38,926 nt of DNA from NCBI GenBank assembly GCA_934636905.1, contig CAKUBJ010000018.1:1-38926 (forward strand). Reading direction: 5' to 3'. The notes beneath the pieces are model-generated. The model had not been told where the DNA came from, did no database searches, and saw nothing but the letters and a program-made list of their open reading frames with translations. Below, in pieces: positions 38,571 through 38,926 of the stretch; the first letter of the stretch is position 1, and each line of letters starts with the position of its first letter. Source of the stretch: an uncultured Dysosmobacter sp. (GTDB lineage Bacteria; Bacillota; Clostridia; Oscillospirales; Oscillospiraceae). The position numbers and the translations under genes are program-made.

Positions 38571-38926
38571 GTTTCCTTTTTTATCAGCTCATTCAGAGGG
38601 ATAAAGCCCAGCCCGTCGTACCTGATATGGATGTGCTGTACCCGCTTGCCGCTGGACTTGTCCGGTGCGTCCACATAGATGGCAGACACCAGTTCACGCA
38701 GCGCGTAGCCGTCCAGTTCCTCAATGCCGACATACTTGTGCGCTTTCTGAATGAACTTCTCAATGTTTTCGTTCTGTCGTTCCTGTACTTCGATCTCCTG
38801 CTGCAAGGTGATTGCTTCCGCTTCCAACTGTTTCTGCTCCGCTTCATAAGTCTGGCTCAGCATATCATAGCGTTCATCCGTCAGCCGCCCGCTGGCGTTG
38901 TCCTCGTAAATCTTGATGAACAGCCT
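38564..38926 (-). CDS. Large serine recombinase, C-terminal fragment (DUF4368)
   Basis: The frame is open to the right edge: ...FIKIYEDNASGRLTDERYDM, a coiled coil with TYEAEQKQLEAEAITLQQEI, then ELDGYALRELVSAIYVDAPD and RVQHIHIRYDGLGFIPL. This is the DUF4368 C-terminal region of TnpX/TndX-like large serine recombinases, which integrate and excise mobile elements such as Tn4451 and Tn5397 relatives. The catalytic domain lies outside the window. Its composition is less GC-rich than that of neighbouring genes. In such elements the recombinase usually sits at one end, so the boundary is probably between 38440 and 38563. Confidence 0.85.
   Translation of the reverse strand, partial: RLFIKIYEDNASGRLTDERYDMLSQTYEAEQKQLEAEAITLQQEIEVQERQNENIEKFIQKAHKYVGIEELDGYALRELVSAIYVDAPDKSSGKRVQHIHIRYDGLGFIPLNELIKKETA

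Overview
The window reads as chromosomal DNA of a G+C-rich, spore-forming anaerobic Clostridia member, most like the Oscillospiraceae (Oscillibacter/Flavonifractor/Dysosmobacter type). The grounds are a GerA-type spore germination protein with a sigma-G-like promoter, S-layer-homology proteins, a clostridial thiolase, arginine deiminase fermentation genes, ferredoxins, and many small Firmicutes families (DUF1624, DUF4177, DUF2442, DUF6809-like). Species assignment is inference; no rRNA or tRNA gene was seen.

Layout. 1-840: start of the S10 ribosomal operon on the minus strand (rpsJ, then the start of rplC), with a strong promoter and an attenuator-like leader. 988-3853: HIT protein, GNAT acetyltransferase and prfC. 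3966-7579: a ribbon-helix-helix repressor divergent from a small gene, a DUF1624 membrane acyltransferase, an ArsB/NhaD-like permease and a cytidylate-kinase-like protein. 7703-8959: thiolase with Rex-box-like sites in its control region. 9190-13960: PrsA/SurA-like lipoprotein, then an arcA-arcB-arcD-like arginine deiminase operon without arcC. 14073-14705: thiamine pyrophosphokinase. 14900-17884: DUF4177 protein and an ArsR - HMA chaperone - P1B-ATPase metal efflux operon. 18036-19406: PaaI thioesterase and nadE. 19516-26218: a broken SLH gene, DUF2442, a MalT-like LuxR regulator and a 1020-residue phosphodiester glycosidase/SLH surface protein. 26524-28135: an isolated phage-tail-like pair (BppU/collagen/dockerin protein plus a small membrane protein). 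28303-33873: YfbR-like nucleotidase, mtaB, cysteine desulfurase, MATE transporter and RlmA-like methyltransferase. 34349-34602: a candidate RNA gene (or decayed gene). 34710-38381: FliB-like protein, two ferredoxin-type proteins and SpoVAF. 38564-end: C-terminus of a large serine recombinase, probably the edge of an integrated element.

How the parts work together. Three functional units are clear: arginine catabolism (deiminase, ornithine carbamoyltransferase, DcuC/YfcC-type antiporter), Zn/Cd/Pb efflux (metal sensor, soluble metal chaperone, CPC ATPase), and an NADH-linked control point on acetoacetyl-CoA synthesis if the Rex sites are real.

The intergenic DNA is unusually rich in palindromes. 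Two dispersed families recur in the window: a mosaic GC-rich repeat (near 1.6, 26.4 and 34.0 kb) and a two-hairpin element (near 23.0 and 34.2 kb) whose second stem differs in sequence but keeps its pairing. These, the candidate RNA near 34.5 kb, and the dockerin-bearing tail-like protein are the least explained items. No CRISPR array, complete prophage or insertion sequence was found.
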